Below are positions 27,956 through 40,624 of a stretch of DNA of 64,000 nt, in pieces. The stretch spans positions 16,740,899 through 16,804,898 of the forward strand of contig OY855914.1 of the NCBI GenBank assembly GCA_963693305.1, written 5' to 3'. A model generated the notes under the pieces. It made no database searches and was not told where the DNA came from. It saw only the letters and a list, made by a program, of their open reading frames with translations. Both the position numbers and the translations under genes were made by a program. This stretch comes from Meandrina meandrites (lineage: Eukaryota; Cnidaria; Anthozoa; Scleractinia; Meandrinidae). The stretch's first letter is position 1. Each line of letters starts with the position of its first letter.

Positions 27956-28834
27956 AATTAAGGACCCTAACAAAGATCTTTGAAAGGATCTTTAAAATCT
28001 TAGTAAAGTCTTCATCATACCATTGAAAAGATCCTTGAAATGACCCTCTTCAAATTCTTCTTTAAGATCCTTGTGAAATCCTTAATGATCCTTAAGGATT
28101 TTGAGAAAGATCTTTGAAAGATCCTTGATAAGATCCTCTTATGATCCTTGTAAGGTCCTCTGCAAATTCTTCAGGATTCTCAAGGATCCTGAGAAAGATC
28201 TTTGAAGGATCCTTTATATGATCCAAATAAGATCCTTGCAAGTTCCTCATGAAATCCTTGAGGATCTTTAAGGAACCTGAGAAAGATCTTTGAGGGATCC
28301 TTGACAGGATCTTGTCAAAGATCCTATCAAAGATCTTTTCAAGGATCCTTCAGGATCCTCCAATTTTTTTTTTTTTAGGATCCTACAGGATCTTAAAAGA
28401 ATCCTGTCAAAGATCCTTTCAAGGATCTTTATAAGAATCCTTAAGGATCCTCAAGGATACGATGAAGATCTTACAAGGTTCTTATGAAGATCTTTTCAAG
28501 GATCTTCTAAAGATCTTTGTCTGGATCTTCTAGGATCCTCATGGATCTTGCGAGGATCTTAAAAAGATCTTAAAAGGATCTTTTCCCGGATCTTTTAAAT
28601 GAACTTTCCCAGGATCCTTAAAGATCCTCAAGGAATTGATGGGGATCTTACAAGGATCTTTGTCAGGAACTTCATAAGATCTTTCAAAGATCCTTCTTAA
28701 ATCCTTTAGGATCCTTGAAGATCCTAAAAAGATCCTTGTTTTCAAGGATCTTTACAAGAACTTTGCAGATCTTGAAAGATCTTTAAAGATCTTTGACGAT
28801 CTTTGAAGATCCTGCAAAGATTTTCACCAGGGTA
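27956..28834. repeat. GGATCTT/AAGATCC repeat field, copy 2 (inverted)
   Basis: The same degenerate aaggatctt family as 8692-9171 but longer and in the opposite orientation, as shown by the end word attttcaccagggta at 28820-28834. It is built of overlapping short palindromes containing GATC. ORF 28539-28745 is a reading of the repeat. Confidence 0.85.
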
Positions 28835-31800
28835 TGCTCTTTTTAATGGCGTTGACAGTTTCTCAGCATTTTGAGTCCTAATGGTTTATAGAATAGATGG
28901 AATTCCTTACATTCCGATGACGAATAAAGCAATGGCGCAATTAACAACGAAAAGACTGGTGCGAGTTGCTTTCCTTTTACGGGGTTACACAGCCGGAATC
29001 ACGATGAAGTTGTTTGTGAATTGTTTTGGTTTGTATTCGCCTTTATACTGAATATAGCGATATATGTTTTCTGGACATTCAGCAGGAGTATATTCGTGGC
29101 TGCGAATGCCCGGTAGTCGAGTCATCTTTCGAGAGAATGGCACAACTGAGTGGATTTACATTTGTTTTCAAGCTGGTAGTCAAAAAGTTTCAGCATTGTC
29201 ATCGTGATGGTAAGTTGATATCGTCAAATAAATTAATTGTTTACATAATTCGTTTACGAGTACGTGTTTACCGTTTTGGTTTTGTAGAACTTTCTTTTAG
29301 ATTGCATTTTGTTTGCGTTAAGAAACGGTTTGTTCTATAGCGATGTTGTTTACGGTTAGCTCTAAATAATGGTCATTGTAATTCGGGTTGGATAACTTTC
29401 TTTCTCATTCAATATAGCACTTATAATTCGAGGTTGGATCGTTATTCTTTAAACAGATATGTTCACCGACAAGCCATGGAGCCACGGAGCCAGAAAAAAA
29501 TAATCTTTAAGATCCCTTAAGAGCCCTCGAGCTGCCGAGCCGAAAAAAAAATATAACTTCTAAACCACACAACAATGGACGCCAGTTTGGGACTAAGACA
29601 GCCTTTATTACAATACAATGAAAAATATATAACTGCGAATAATTGATTACAAACTGAATAAATTATCAACAAAATATTACAAAATAAAAATATTTAATTA
29701 CACTCCAACAACGTACAGAACAAGGAGCCTTATCAATAAATTACACAAATGAACTAGGAAAACTAATGACTGTCGAACAAATACAGACTTAGGAGGGCAG
29801 GGAGGGAATCCTGCGAAACACTAGCAAGTTCTTTCATGTTACAGACAGACATTTGATCTGAACTATGTTATCTTCAGGCCTGTTATTTTGTGCTGGGAAA
29901 TGCGACTCTATTTGTTTGTTCCAAATGGAGACTGCAACTACAGTGTAATTTTCACTGCTGAGTTTATTGCTTCTCTTCAATTGCAAAGTACTAGGCAACT
30001 TTCTTTTCTTTGACTACAGTGACTCATTTTAAGTACAGGTGTGATGTCCTGTAGGAACATTTATTAAGCATACAAATATGTAAGCAAACCATAGGAAATT
30101 TGATTTGATCATGATAATCTCTTATTTGAGCAAGAATGCCATACTCTAATGTTAGAAAATCTCTGAAGGCCCCGCAGTCTGCAGTGCTCAACAATTTTAC
30201 CTTGGTCACTCAAACAATAGATAACTCCAAGAGGCTTGAGTTCTTGAAAGTCGACTGTAAAAGTTTAATTTTGCTTGCTTGCAGTTACTTTTGATTAATC
30301 ATGAGAGTGGCAGGAAGCTTAGCAGCTATCATTAATGCCTTTTGTGATAATAATTATTTTTAGTAAGACTACCTCTCTGGAACCTCTATTTTCATTTGTT
30401 CGCTGTAAATACTGCCTCTATATCTATTCAGGGCTAGGGGCATTGTTATGACCTGTTATCTATTGTTTTAAGAACCAATGAAGTAACTCATTCCAAGGGT
30501 TAGTACCCCATATTTTAGAGTTGTAGCATTATGAGTCAACCTTGAGTCAAGCCAAAATGTTTTTTTGTTTTTTTTTTTTTGAAAAGAAAATAAAGAAAAA
30601 ATTTCCATGTTCAACAGACATTGACCTTCTCTCTAAAAATTGCGTAAAAAGATTTGTTTTTAGTTCTTTGTTAAAAAATAAAAAAATAAATAAATAAATA
30701 AATAACATGTGCGTGGTTAAGAATTCAGACACCAAGATAAGCTTTACATCATGTAAAGTTCATTAAGTAATAACATTGTTTACTTTATTACAGACTGTAC
30801 TTAACAGTGATGTTTAAGAAAATGATTACAAACATTTCCTGGCAGTGTCAGATTATGGACAGAACAGAACAGAAATGTGAATTCAAAGTAAGCACTGCTT
30901 GGTATTAAGGTGTTATTTTAGGCATATTGAGTTCTGTTTAATTTCTCAGGTATAGATATGGTAAACAGTATATTTAATACAATTACTACCCAATGCCATA
31001 GTTATTTGAAGAGGTCTATGTATTATGCTATAAAAAGGGCATTTAGCAATCAGATGCTTTAAAAAGATAGTTATTGCGTTCGACGAAGGAGAGCGCACCC
31101 TAATCGAGAAATACTCTAGCTTTTTTGGACCGTACAACGTTGTCAATTTGGCCCCCCCCCCCCCCCCCAGAAAATTTTTCAGGGGCGAATGACGTCATAT
31201 CCATGCCATGTGTTTCTGTTTTGCTGTTTGGAGTGATTTCTCTCGACAAAATTGTCCTGTGTTTTGGTCTGTTATCGCTGCTGTTTGGAGGGTTTTCATC
31301 CAAGGTAGAAGAGTTTTAATCAGCCACTGAACGTCGTAAAAGGAGTGGAAATCGAGTAACTCGATTCGTTGTTTTATAGGCAAGGTAAACCAGCGTGTTT
31401 GCATGCAAAACGATTCACAAAACTAGCTAAAATTGCAAATCGTTAGCATTTCATGTAAAACGAGTGAGTAGAATAAGGATCAAAATTGTTTTATCGCTTC
31501 TTTGAATTTGTATTCTATAGTTATTCTTAGAATGTTTAGGCATTTTGATGAGGAAATCATGATTGAAGATTATGTGTATTGACTATGAACGAAAAGTTGA
31601 TGTGCTGTGCCTCGATCTATTTTCAAATTGAAGTGAAAGTATTTGTAGAAGTCTGTGGAGTTTTAGAAGTTGTGTAGTGCCAAAATATATTAAACAACCA
31701 AAGTGAAATAAATAATTATTTGTCGTGTAGATGATAATTCATTTCTATTCCATATGAATTTTAGTGTAAAAGAAATGAATGCAAATTGCCCATTCATTTA

Positions 31801-32324
31801 TGACTTTGTACGTTTCTCCTTTGTGAATGTCACATGAAGTGCTAGGAGCGACTTCTATTCACGTTGTTTTACAATATTCTGACATCAATGAGAATTTGCC
31901 GTTCCATTCATTATTTGAGGTTCTTTTTGACCTTTGGCAAACAATGACTGCTATGATGACAGATCATGTTTCCGTCCGGTTGAATGGCTTCTTCTGTAAC
32001 ACCCAATTTACGATAACATAGCTTGCAAGCAAAGAAAAATTCTGCTTTAACATAACAAGGACTGCTACAGTGTCACATTTTTCCACAGTTTATTGAACCC
32101 CTTCGAAAACAACACAACCCATTTCTTGATGCGACAAATTCCAGTTTATTTTGCAGAGAGATGTTCTTTTGGCTCGTCACGCAATCTTTCCTCAAAAATG
32201 TTGTGTGATGAGATTCCTCTCTCACTCATCCTCATCGCTCCAACATCCTTGCTCCTTTGCTACCACGTGACTCTCCATCTTAGGTCGAACGCACTCCCCT
32301 AATCGTTGATTACTACTAGTATTA
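28835..32324. other. AT-rich spacer; possible non-coding exon
   Basis: No recognised gene. An open stretch at 29026-29212 ends at gatggtaagttg, a fair splice donor, but has no recognisable protein. A C17-18 run lies near 31150 and poly-T near 30560. The rest has nothing I can support. Confidence 0.3.
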
Positions 32325-33268
32325 GGCTTGTTTTCATGGAGGTGGGGTCACCCTTGGTAGGTAAGGTAACCTGTCCAGCTGGGGTCGAAAAATAGCTTCC
32401 ATTTACATGCAATCTTACCCCACCCACGATCCAGGGGTGACCTATTATGAGGCTATTGGGTGGTCACTAAGCATGTAAACAGATAAAATGGCTTTGTATT
32501 CTTTCTTTCATTTCTTTCAGTGGTTTTACAGGCTCACTTGCAACTTTGAAGCCAAATTCGTTACTGAAAAAACCGAGGGCAATAAAATGACCGTGACATA
32601 TTTTTGTAAACATAGAAGCCGGATTGGCCTTAAGATCAATTCCATTGAAGTCACACTTTGCATTGTAATCTTTTTCTTTTTTCGTTTTGTTTTCGACTTG
32701 TTGGTGGCTTCTGTAGTCTGATTTTCGCTCTCCGGAGAGAGAACAGGGGTTTCTCTTGCTTCGTGCTATCGACTGTTTGATGATTAGGCAAAGTAGTCGA
32801 AGTAGTTGCCGGAGAAGTGTTGTTTATAGTCCAAGCATGACACTTGCTCAGGCCCACACTTGATGTTCCACTTTCACTTTCAATGTTTTGAGCATCTTTT
32901 CGATTGTCTCCATGGCGCCGTGCCACATTGGGCAGATGAATCTGCAGGAAAAGCTCACCGGTTTTGTAACTGTAGGCAGTCATATCTTGTGTGGGTCCCA
33001 TGTAGCACGCTTTCAGGATTAACCGACCGTGGGAAGGCGGGTTACCCCACCTTGAAATGTTTACGTGTCAAAACGCAACCCTGGCTGGGAGGGTTATGCT
33101 ACCCAGTGGACCCGGCATCACACCTAGGCGGGTTACCCCACCTACAGTGTACACCTATCATGTAAACACGATCAAGATAAAATGAGAGATTATATGGACA
33201 GGGGGGTTGTTCCATCTATGTGGGTTACCTCACCTACCTGGGGTCCCCCACCTCCACATAAACAGGCC
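32325..33268. mobile_element. DNA transposon with GGAGGTGGGG-type TIRs
   Basis: The left end (ggcttgttttcatggaggtgggg) and right end (ccccacctccacataaacaggcc) are imperfect inverted repeats. The similarity continues inward for about 50 bp (ggtaggtaaggtaacc / ggttacctcacctacc). The interior has further gggttaccccacc repeats and a 116-codon minus-strand ORF (32651-33001) with no transposase motif. The family and target duplication are not resolved. Confidence 0.6.
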
Positions 33269-34051
33269 CTTGACTAGCAACACATTGTACAATTGACAAC
33301 TGTGTACATGTAATTTAAGTATTATTAGATAAATATAATATACTTTGCTTTGATTGCTTCCACAGACAACTTGATGCATTGCCACATTACTTCAAAAAAT
33401 GGACTTGAAAGTGAAGCTCTGAAACATATGCTACTAAAAACATATAACTTTATTCAAACTGAATTTTAACTGTCAATCATTAATAGAGGAAGGAAGTATT
33501 AAAAGAAATGTGGTCATCAATGATCATGGATGTTGCAGTTGTGTGGTGGTGAATTCAGTTTTTTTTTTCATACATTTCTTATGGATACATTTTTTATATT
33601 CCATTGTAACACCAACAAACATGCATATATGGTTTGTGAGACATGGTTAGCAGTGCTATATACTGCATCAGTTAACATACGGATTTATTGTCAAGGGTTT
33701 GTTTTTGGGGAAGTGGATTTTGAGTAAAAAAGAAATACATCTTTGTCTTCCACTGTCATCTCAGCTTATGCATTGGGTCTCTAATGAGCATAAAACAACT
33801 AAAACAGGTCTAATTTTTACTTTTTGATAGTTTATAAACTCATTACAATAGCACATCTGCGTAATGTTGTCATTTGACTACAACTACCAGACTAAATTAC
33901 AAGGCCTCAATAAAATAAAATAACAGTGCAATCAGTGATATAGATAATGCCTTGCCTTTTGTTTTTGTTTAGTACTGTACAGTGGTTTGAATACATTGTA
34001 TAATTAATACCAGAGCTGGGGGGGGGGGGGGTAGTCTTTTATATAAAGTAC

Positions 34052-34089
<38 letters not shown>

Positions 34090-34515
34090 AGTTTATTCTG
34101 GGATAGGGCAAAGAAATCAGAGAGTACTGGTCTAGAATAGGGTATTATATGGTATAAAGAATTCAGTCCACAATAGGAATAGAAACTCGAAAGAGAAAGA
34201 GCATTTCCTAAACATAAATAAAATTCCTGCGGCAAGGTTGCTGAGAGATGGTTGTCCAGTTTTTGGTGTCTGGCCTAGTATGGAGTTGCAAAATCAGCCG
34301 AACATGGTCTCGTATAAAGTAAGGGTTTCAGAGTCCCAGCAGCACACCCCACCCAAAAATTTCCCGAGTACACCCTCCCCCACCCCTGTGGAACTGATAT
34401 TCTGCAGAGTACAAGCTTCAGTGTCACCTGGAAATGCATCAGAGATTTATTAGAATAAATGCACAAGATACCACAAGATATATTAATTTATAATATTATT
34501 TTACCGGTACCACTT

Positions 34516-34570
<55 letters not shown>

Positions 34571-36425
34571 TGATGATGATGATAATGATAATGATAATAA
34601 AATGCTTTCTCCGTGTAAATTGTAAAAAAGCGAGTACGTTTAAATTTGGTTTCCCCATACTTTTATTTCACAACCATGAAAAGTAATACAGTTTCTCTTT
34701 CTTTTTTTTCTTGCATTTTCGTGTGGATTACTTGGAAACAATCAGCAAGTAAGTGCTTCAGTTTTAAACTTTTACTTTTATTCAAATGCTTCCTTGAGCG
34801 ACCGCAGAGGCAATGAACGCACTGCTTAGTTTTCCGTTTGTTTTGTTAATAATGATGATGCCTGGCTTTCATGATCGCTTGGATTTAAACAGATTACCTT
34901 CTTTGTGAGGAATGACTTCACAATAATAAACCATTTTATCACGCCAGTTTAACTTTGTACACAAAAACTTACTAATCTTACCCAACCACAATTACAGCTC
35001 CACACATCATAATTTAAACCATATCAGCACTCAGTTTTTATTGATGACAATTTCTTTTCTCTTTTCTATGCCTCTGGCGTCCTAACAAAATAGACTGTAA
35101 GTAATGACTTATCAGCTGCTTAAATTACTTTACTTTTCTCGAGTGAAGTCACTGTCAGTTAACTTTGCCCGGCACACAAGACCAATTAAAGTTTTTAAAT
35201 GACAGATCAAAACTTTAATTAATTTATATTAATTCTGGCTGGTAACGTAAGATTAAATAAATTCAGTGAATATTGCAAAGGCATAAAAATTAAGTTGTGA
35301 TACATATCTGCACTGATTTGACAAAAGATGGACTCTGGGATCGGCGCTTGAAGGCTGACGTCAGTCGGGCTTCAAGGTCAAGGTCTTTCCCAATTGGGTT
35401 TTATCATTAGCTCTGTAATTACGTTTTTATTTACGGTTTTTTACGTCATTTACGTTTTTCCCGTCGATTTATGTTTTTCTTTACGTTTTTCTTTACGTTT
35501 TATTTACGTTATTTACGTTTTTTCTCGTCGATTTATGTTTTTATTTACGTTTTATTTACGTTATTTACGTTTTTCCCGTCGATTCATGGCCCGCGCCCTT
35601 CGCGCTTGGGCCATGAATCAACGGGAAAAAAAAAAACTCGGTCCGTATTTTACAGTGCGGACCTCGAACACGATTAGTAAGAGGTATATAAAATAGAGCA
35701 ATTTAAGTTATTGTTTTTTTGCTTTGTAGCTCTATTCAGGCAGGTATCCCCTACTAGAGGGTCCCCACTTGGCTAAAATAATGGATACGTTAATAATAAA
35801 AACTTATTATTATTGTTTGTTTTGAAATGCACTAAATTTGTATGTGTTTTATTCAAACATTTATTGTCACTTTTCTTTTTCTTTATTCCTCGCGTGGTTC
35901 ATGGATCTAATATATCATATCCAGGCAGTAAGAAGACATTGTAAATTCACTGATTTAGTTCAACGGTATTTTTATACTACTGTTATCGCTTGGTATTTTC
36001 AACTCTTGATTGTGATTTTAGTATTTTTTTTATTAGTTAACCATGTCAATACTAACTGGAAAACAAGAAATTGCAATGTTACGGTTACAGCTCATGTAGT
36101 ATAGTAAATGTAGTGCATGTTCGCAAGTTTGGGAAACAATAAGAGGGGATAATTACCATGAACAGGTTTAGCAAATATTTGTCCCTCTCAAAAGGGTCAC
36201 TCTTAACCAGGCACGGCACAATGGGCAGCTATCGGCGGTCAGTTTCCTGCAGCTGCGAAAATTACGTCCATCGAAAGTGCCATGTAAACTTTGGGATTTT
36301 TTTTTTTTTCTACACTATCAAAGGTCGTCCATACTCACTACCCAAGCGTAATGTCTGATCAAGATCGATCATGCGTAATTTCTGCTGGCATTTTTGTCCA
36401 AAAGAAATTTGGCGCACTTTGAATT
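33269..36425. other. AT-rich spacer with low-complexity tracts
   Basis: Contains G13 near 34019, an (AAT)n tract at 34517-34601, and a short tandem repeat at about 35410-35585 built on ttacgtttttcccgtcgattt. That repeat ends in a hairpin around gattcatggcccgcg / gggccatgaatc. No gene is recognised. Confidence 0.4.
34517..34601. repeat. (AAT)n/(ATG)n microsatellite
   Basis: Uninterrupted AAT repeats pass into ATG and ATAATG repeats. The poly-I/M ORF through it is an artefact. Confidence 0.95.
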
Positions 36426-37192
36426 TAAGGTGGCCCGCGGCTATTTTTTGGTAACGGAGGTGCTCTTTTCTAAATCGAGTTTTGGGCATGTAAACCTCAA
36501 TCGATTTTTTCTGATTTTTGGTAGTCGAAATAACAAATGTTCAAATTTTATAAAGCTTTAAATTATAGGGCAAACACGGCAAACGATCACGAGATATTAG
36601 CGCTTTTAAAAATATATATTTATAAAAAAAAAAAACCCGAATATTTTCCAAACGCGACGATAGATTTTTTTTCTAATTAATTTCAACTAGTTCAAATTAT
36701 CCAAGTTTTAATGTGAGCAAGTTTCAACAAAATCGGCTGGGTAGAAATTGCTGCACAGTTGACTGTTGAATTTTTGCTTCAAAATAGTATGCTTGTGTGT
36801 AATTGGGAGCTGTTACAACAAAGTTTAGGTAATGCTCAGATCCAATTGATTATTTGAAAGTTTAATGCCAGCTCAAACGTTGCTGAAAAGTATGGAAAGA
36901 TCGGAAACTCCTAGAAAAAGTTGTAAACGAATGAAGAGGAAGAGGTTTACGATGCGTAAATCGTGAATTTTAAAATATTCATTTTTTTTTTCGAATTAAA
37001 AAAAATCTACCGATTTTTTTATTTTTTATTTTATTTTTAAGTATGAGAAAATACAGCATGTATGCAAACGGCTTTATCTAGTTTCGTGTGTCTAATCTCG
37101 ATGAAACGCGTCGAATTTTGCTCGCCAAGATGGCTAGTTCGCGTCTTCCATTTTGAAGCGCTTTGGAAACCCTCGCGTAACAGTAAATTATT

Positions 37193-37362
37193 CAAACTTG
37201 CGGCATTCTCAAGATTATTTAGCACCTGGAATTGAACATACCACGCCACATGCCCCATTCATTGCTAAATAAAATGCATGAATACAAAGCTCAGCCGCAA
37301 TTTTATCCGTGGCATGTTTATTTCCAGGTGCTAAATAATCTTGAGAATGCGGCAAGTTTGAG
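37193..37362. repeat. small inverted-repeat MITE in the interior
   Basis: The arms ttcaaacttgcggcattctc...agcacctgga (37191-37230) and tccaggtgctaaataatcttgag...cggcaagtttgag (37323-37362) are reverse complements around a ~90-bp loop. Confidence 0.75.
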
Positions 37363-38274
37363 TAATGCTCCTTCGGTGGCCTCTACAAAAGTCTCCCCAG
37401 GGGACGCTGGAGCAAAGCAGGTTGCGTGTTGACAATTGTGCGGTCCCCTCCCCCAGTTGGGGTTATTTTATTGGCCCGGCATGCTATGCGGGCTTCCGAT
37501 GTGTCCATGGCTGCTCCTGGGAGGATTATTCGAAGATGGAGAAGGTTCGTTGAGTGGGATTCAGCGCTTCGCAACGTGCGTTGTGAGGATGGATTTGAGT
37601 TGGAAATCGGCGAGAAGAAGCGCTTAAGCCTCTTCTATAATTCTGCGTAGGAATTGGGTCGGTTAGCGTGATTTCAATGACTTTTTTTCGCTTCGAGCGG
37701 CGGTCGGTCGGAAATCGAGTGTGCAGCCTTTACTTCTTCTTAGCGGTGGAAAACCAAAAAAGCTAAAACTCGCCAAAAAGGCGTCAGATCGGTTTGAGAA
37801 GCGAGATGACAACAAGAAAGACAACAAGGCATTGAGGTAAGTCAATTTTATTTTCAAAATGTACATATATTTGCGAATAATTCCGAAACCGTTTTCTCCC
37901 ATACAAACCTTTATAAATTCAAACTGTTGTAACGCTCGATCGAGTCACGTTCTCGAGTAATCTTATCAGGAGCCTGGGCCGCCTGTGCTGTAACAAGAGC
38001 ATTTTCAAAGCGCTCCAAAAATGGAAGACGAGAAGTAGCTATCTTGGCGAGCCACATTCGACGAGTTTCATCGAGACTAGACAGACGGAACTAGATAAAG
38101 TCGTTTGCACATATGCTGTATTTTCTCATACTTGAAAATAAAAGAAAAAAAATAGGTAGATTTTTTTTAATTCTAAAAAAAAATGGATATTTTTAAATTC
38201 ACAATTTACGCACCGTAAACCTCTTCTGCTTCATTTGTCTACAACTTTTGCTGGGAGTTTCCGATCTTTCCAAA

Positions 38275-38545
38275 TGTTCAAGCCCGATCGCGTCATGGCA
38301 GGCCAATTAGGCCTCCCAAGAGACTTTAAAAAGTACTCGGGTGCTAGAACATTTGTGATTAATATTCTGTTCTTTTGTTTGTTATGTTTGTGCATGTACT
38401 TTTCGTTTTTTCCTGCGTTGTTTAGTCGGTTGTTTTTTGATGTTACCTCGGATCGAAAAATAGGAGTTTTCGAAGATTAAAGGTTGAATGTATCTCGAGT
38501 CATCGGTCGAGTTTTTCTGTTCGATGGAATATCTGGGCCCGTACA
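38275..38545 (+). repeat. BEL 5' LTR
   Basis: 271 bp, starting TGTTCAAGCCCG and ending GGGCCCGTACA. It differs from the 3' LTR mainly by a short A-rich insertion (tttaaaaagtact versus tttagtact) and one base (cctgcg/cccgcg). Confidence 0.93.
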
Positions 38546-38581
38546 TTTTGGTAGCAGAGCGAGGTTCTTATTAGTAAAGTT

Positions 38582-40621
38582 ATGACCGAATCGAGCATGA
38601 AAAACGTAGAAGAAGAGTTGCTAATTCCGAAGGATTTAAACGAGGCGAAGGAATTGGTTAACAAGTTGAGCATCGAGGATTTGAAGACGTTTTGCTTCAC
38701 GTTTGGATTATCACAATATGGAACGAAAGCAAGTCTCAAAGAGCGATTACTCGAGTACTACAAAGGAAAATTAGCATTGAAAAACGGAACTCCTAAGCCT
38801 GTGCCGACGCCAAGGAAAAGATCCACAGTCGAGAGCGAGAAAGAAGCGCCTGTTGTGGAAATCATGACTGATGTCGAACTGAAGTTAGGCGAGTCAATTT
38901 CATTTATCACCGATCAACTTCGTAAGTCAGATCAAAGGATTGATCAAGTTGAATTTTCTGTTAACAAAATGGGTGCGTATGTGGAAGAATCGCTTTCAAA
39001 GTTTCGGGAGTCGTTAACGGAAGCTATCAAGGATTCTACTGAGAAGATGATGCGGTCCTTCGATAAGCCATCCGACGACACAAGAATAGAAACGGATCAG
39101 GATCGACTTGCCCATGGCTCGAAAATTACTGCGGTCAAAAGAAGATTAAACTTCCTGGAAAAAAATGCGGAATGTGTATGCAATGAGTTGGAGAAATTAA
39201 TGAATGCAGAAGCTGCACCCGCGAGAATTGAGCGTCAATTGAAGAAGTTGAACGAGTACGAATCGGACTGCATACACTCAGTGGAGGAAGTTTTAGCAAG
39301 TGTTGAAGAAGAGAAATTGATGGAAGAAGTTCTTAACGAGTGGGATGTCTTTCATTCGCAAATATTACGGATCTCTGGAAGGGCAGAAGATTTTATTGCG
39401 AAAAATGGAGTCAATACACAATTTACTGCGCCGAGTGAATTTACTGAGCACGTTACGGGAGTCAAGTTACCACTGTTACAACTGCCAAAGTTTTCAGGGA
39501 ATGTGTTGGAATGTCCAGCGTTTCATGATGCGTTCATTGCTTCAGTTGATTCACACAGGAAATTAAGCAATGTGCAGAAGTTTACTCATCTGCGGTCATG
39601 TCTTTCTGGCAGAGCGTTCAAGTGTATTGAAGGATATTCAGTTACGAATGACAACTACTCTAAAGCCTTTCAAGACCTAAAAAATCGTTTTGGGCGGAAA
39701 CGTTTACTTGCAAACGAACTCGTCAAGTCTATTTTGGTCCTGGATGTCCCTGAGAATGCTGATGGGAAATCGTTACGAGATCTGTACGACACATTGCGAA
39801 ACAGGATGAGAAGTTTGGAGTCACTTGGTCTTAAGCCTGATGATAACCCTAGTTTGTCTATGGTGTTGCTGCCAATCTTCGATACTAAGTTGCCACGTGA
39901 GCTTAAGGAGAAATGGGAGTTGGAGCTTACCAAATACGAAACTGAGGAGGAGGACAAGGAGATTAACATAAAGAAATTCTTTCAATTTTTGGAGGGCCAC
40001 GTCCTTAGTAAAGAAGCTCCCGATGACACGAAAGGTTCACTACCAAAACACAAGCGGAGGCATGACAGAGTCAGAAGAGGCAAAGACGAAGAGAATATGT
40101 CAGCACAGTCCCTGATGGGTGCATCTGAGAGCAAGAGAATGAAATGTGGGTTCTGTGGAAAAAATCACGAGACATCGAAGTGCCCAGTAGCCCTTACCAA
40201 GACATCTGATGAGAGATGGGAAATGCTAATGAAAAGAAAGGGAGCGCCAACTTGTTTCAACTGCTTACAGCCTGGAAGCATTTCACACAATTCACGAACA
40301 TGTAAGGCCCCACGATGTTCTGTTGATGGGTGTGGCAAAAAGCATCATCAGCTGCTACACAGTGCAGACCAGACGAAACCGAATGACGAGGAGACTCAAA
40401 CTTTGTCTGGATTTGTTTCCACGTGCAAACAGAATTTACTGCCAACTGCTTGTGCAAGAATGTTTTATGAAGGAAAGGAATGTTCCGTGCGTATTTTACT
40501 GGATAGTGGTTCGCAAGAGACCTTTGTAAGAACAGCTGTTGCGGACAATTTGAACATGAGAAGACATGGATCTCCAGCGCACATGAAGATTAAAGTCCTG
40601 GGAGGTCAAGAGCAACACTAA
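38582..40621 (+). CDS. gag: BEL Gag and start of protease
   Basis: 679 codons. The N-terminal segment (IEDLKTFCFTFGLSQYGTKA) resembles a SAP-type DNA-binding helix pair. A coiled-coil region precedes the DUF1759-like capsid (LPKFSGNVLECPAFHDAF, FTHLRSCLSGRAF). Zinc-knuckle-like clusters follow (CGFCGKNHETSKC, CFNCLQPGSISHNSRTC). The C-terminus begins the DUF1758 aspartic protease (RILLDSGSQETFV) and stops at TAA 40619-40621. The next ORF continues the protease in the same frame 4 bp later, so the stop is most simply a nonsense change, since BEL elements normally encode one polyprotein. Confidence 0.88.
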   Translation: MTESSMKNVEEELLIPKDLNEAKELVNKLSIEDLKTFCFTFGLSQYGTKASLKERLLEYYKGKLALKNGTPKPVPTPRKRSTVESEKEAPVVEIMTDVELKLGESISFITDQLRKSDQRIDQVEFSVNKMGAYVEESLSKFRESLTEAIKDSTEKMMRSFDKPSDDTRIETDQDRLAHGSKITAVKRRLNFLEKNAECVCNELEKLMNAEAAPARIERQLKKLNEYESDCIHSVEEVLASVEEEKLMEEVLNEWDVFHSQILRISGRAEDFIAKNGVNTQFTAPSEFTEHVTGVKLPLLQLPKFSGNVLECPAFHDAFIASVDSHRKLSNVQKFTHLRSCLSGRAFKCIEGYSVTNDNYSKAFQDLKNRFGRKRLLANELVKSILVLDVPENADGKSLRDLYDTLRNRMRSLESLGLKPDDNPSLSMVLLPIFDTKLPRELKEKWELELTKYETEEEDKEINIKKFFQFLEGHVLSKEAPDDTKGSLPKHKRRHDRVRRGKDEENMSAQSLMGASESKRMKCGFCGKNHETSKCPVALTKTSDERWEMLMKRKGAPTCFNCLQPGSISHNSRTCKAPRCSVDGCGKKHHQLLHSADQTKPNDEETQTLSGFVSTCKQNLLPTACARMFYEGKECSVRILLDSGSQETFVRTAVADNLNMRRHGSPAHMKIKVLGGQEQH

Positions 40622-40624
40622 CGG

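Noticed and set aside
34459..34686. Poly-isoleucine/methionine ORF
   Set aside because: Translation of the (AAT)n/(ATG)n microsatellite.
37383..37650. Several overlapping ORFs inside the long-TIR transposon
   Set aside because: They occur in multiple frames on both strands, without a transposase motif.
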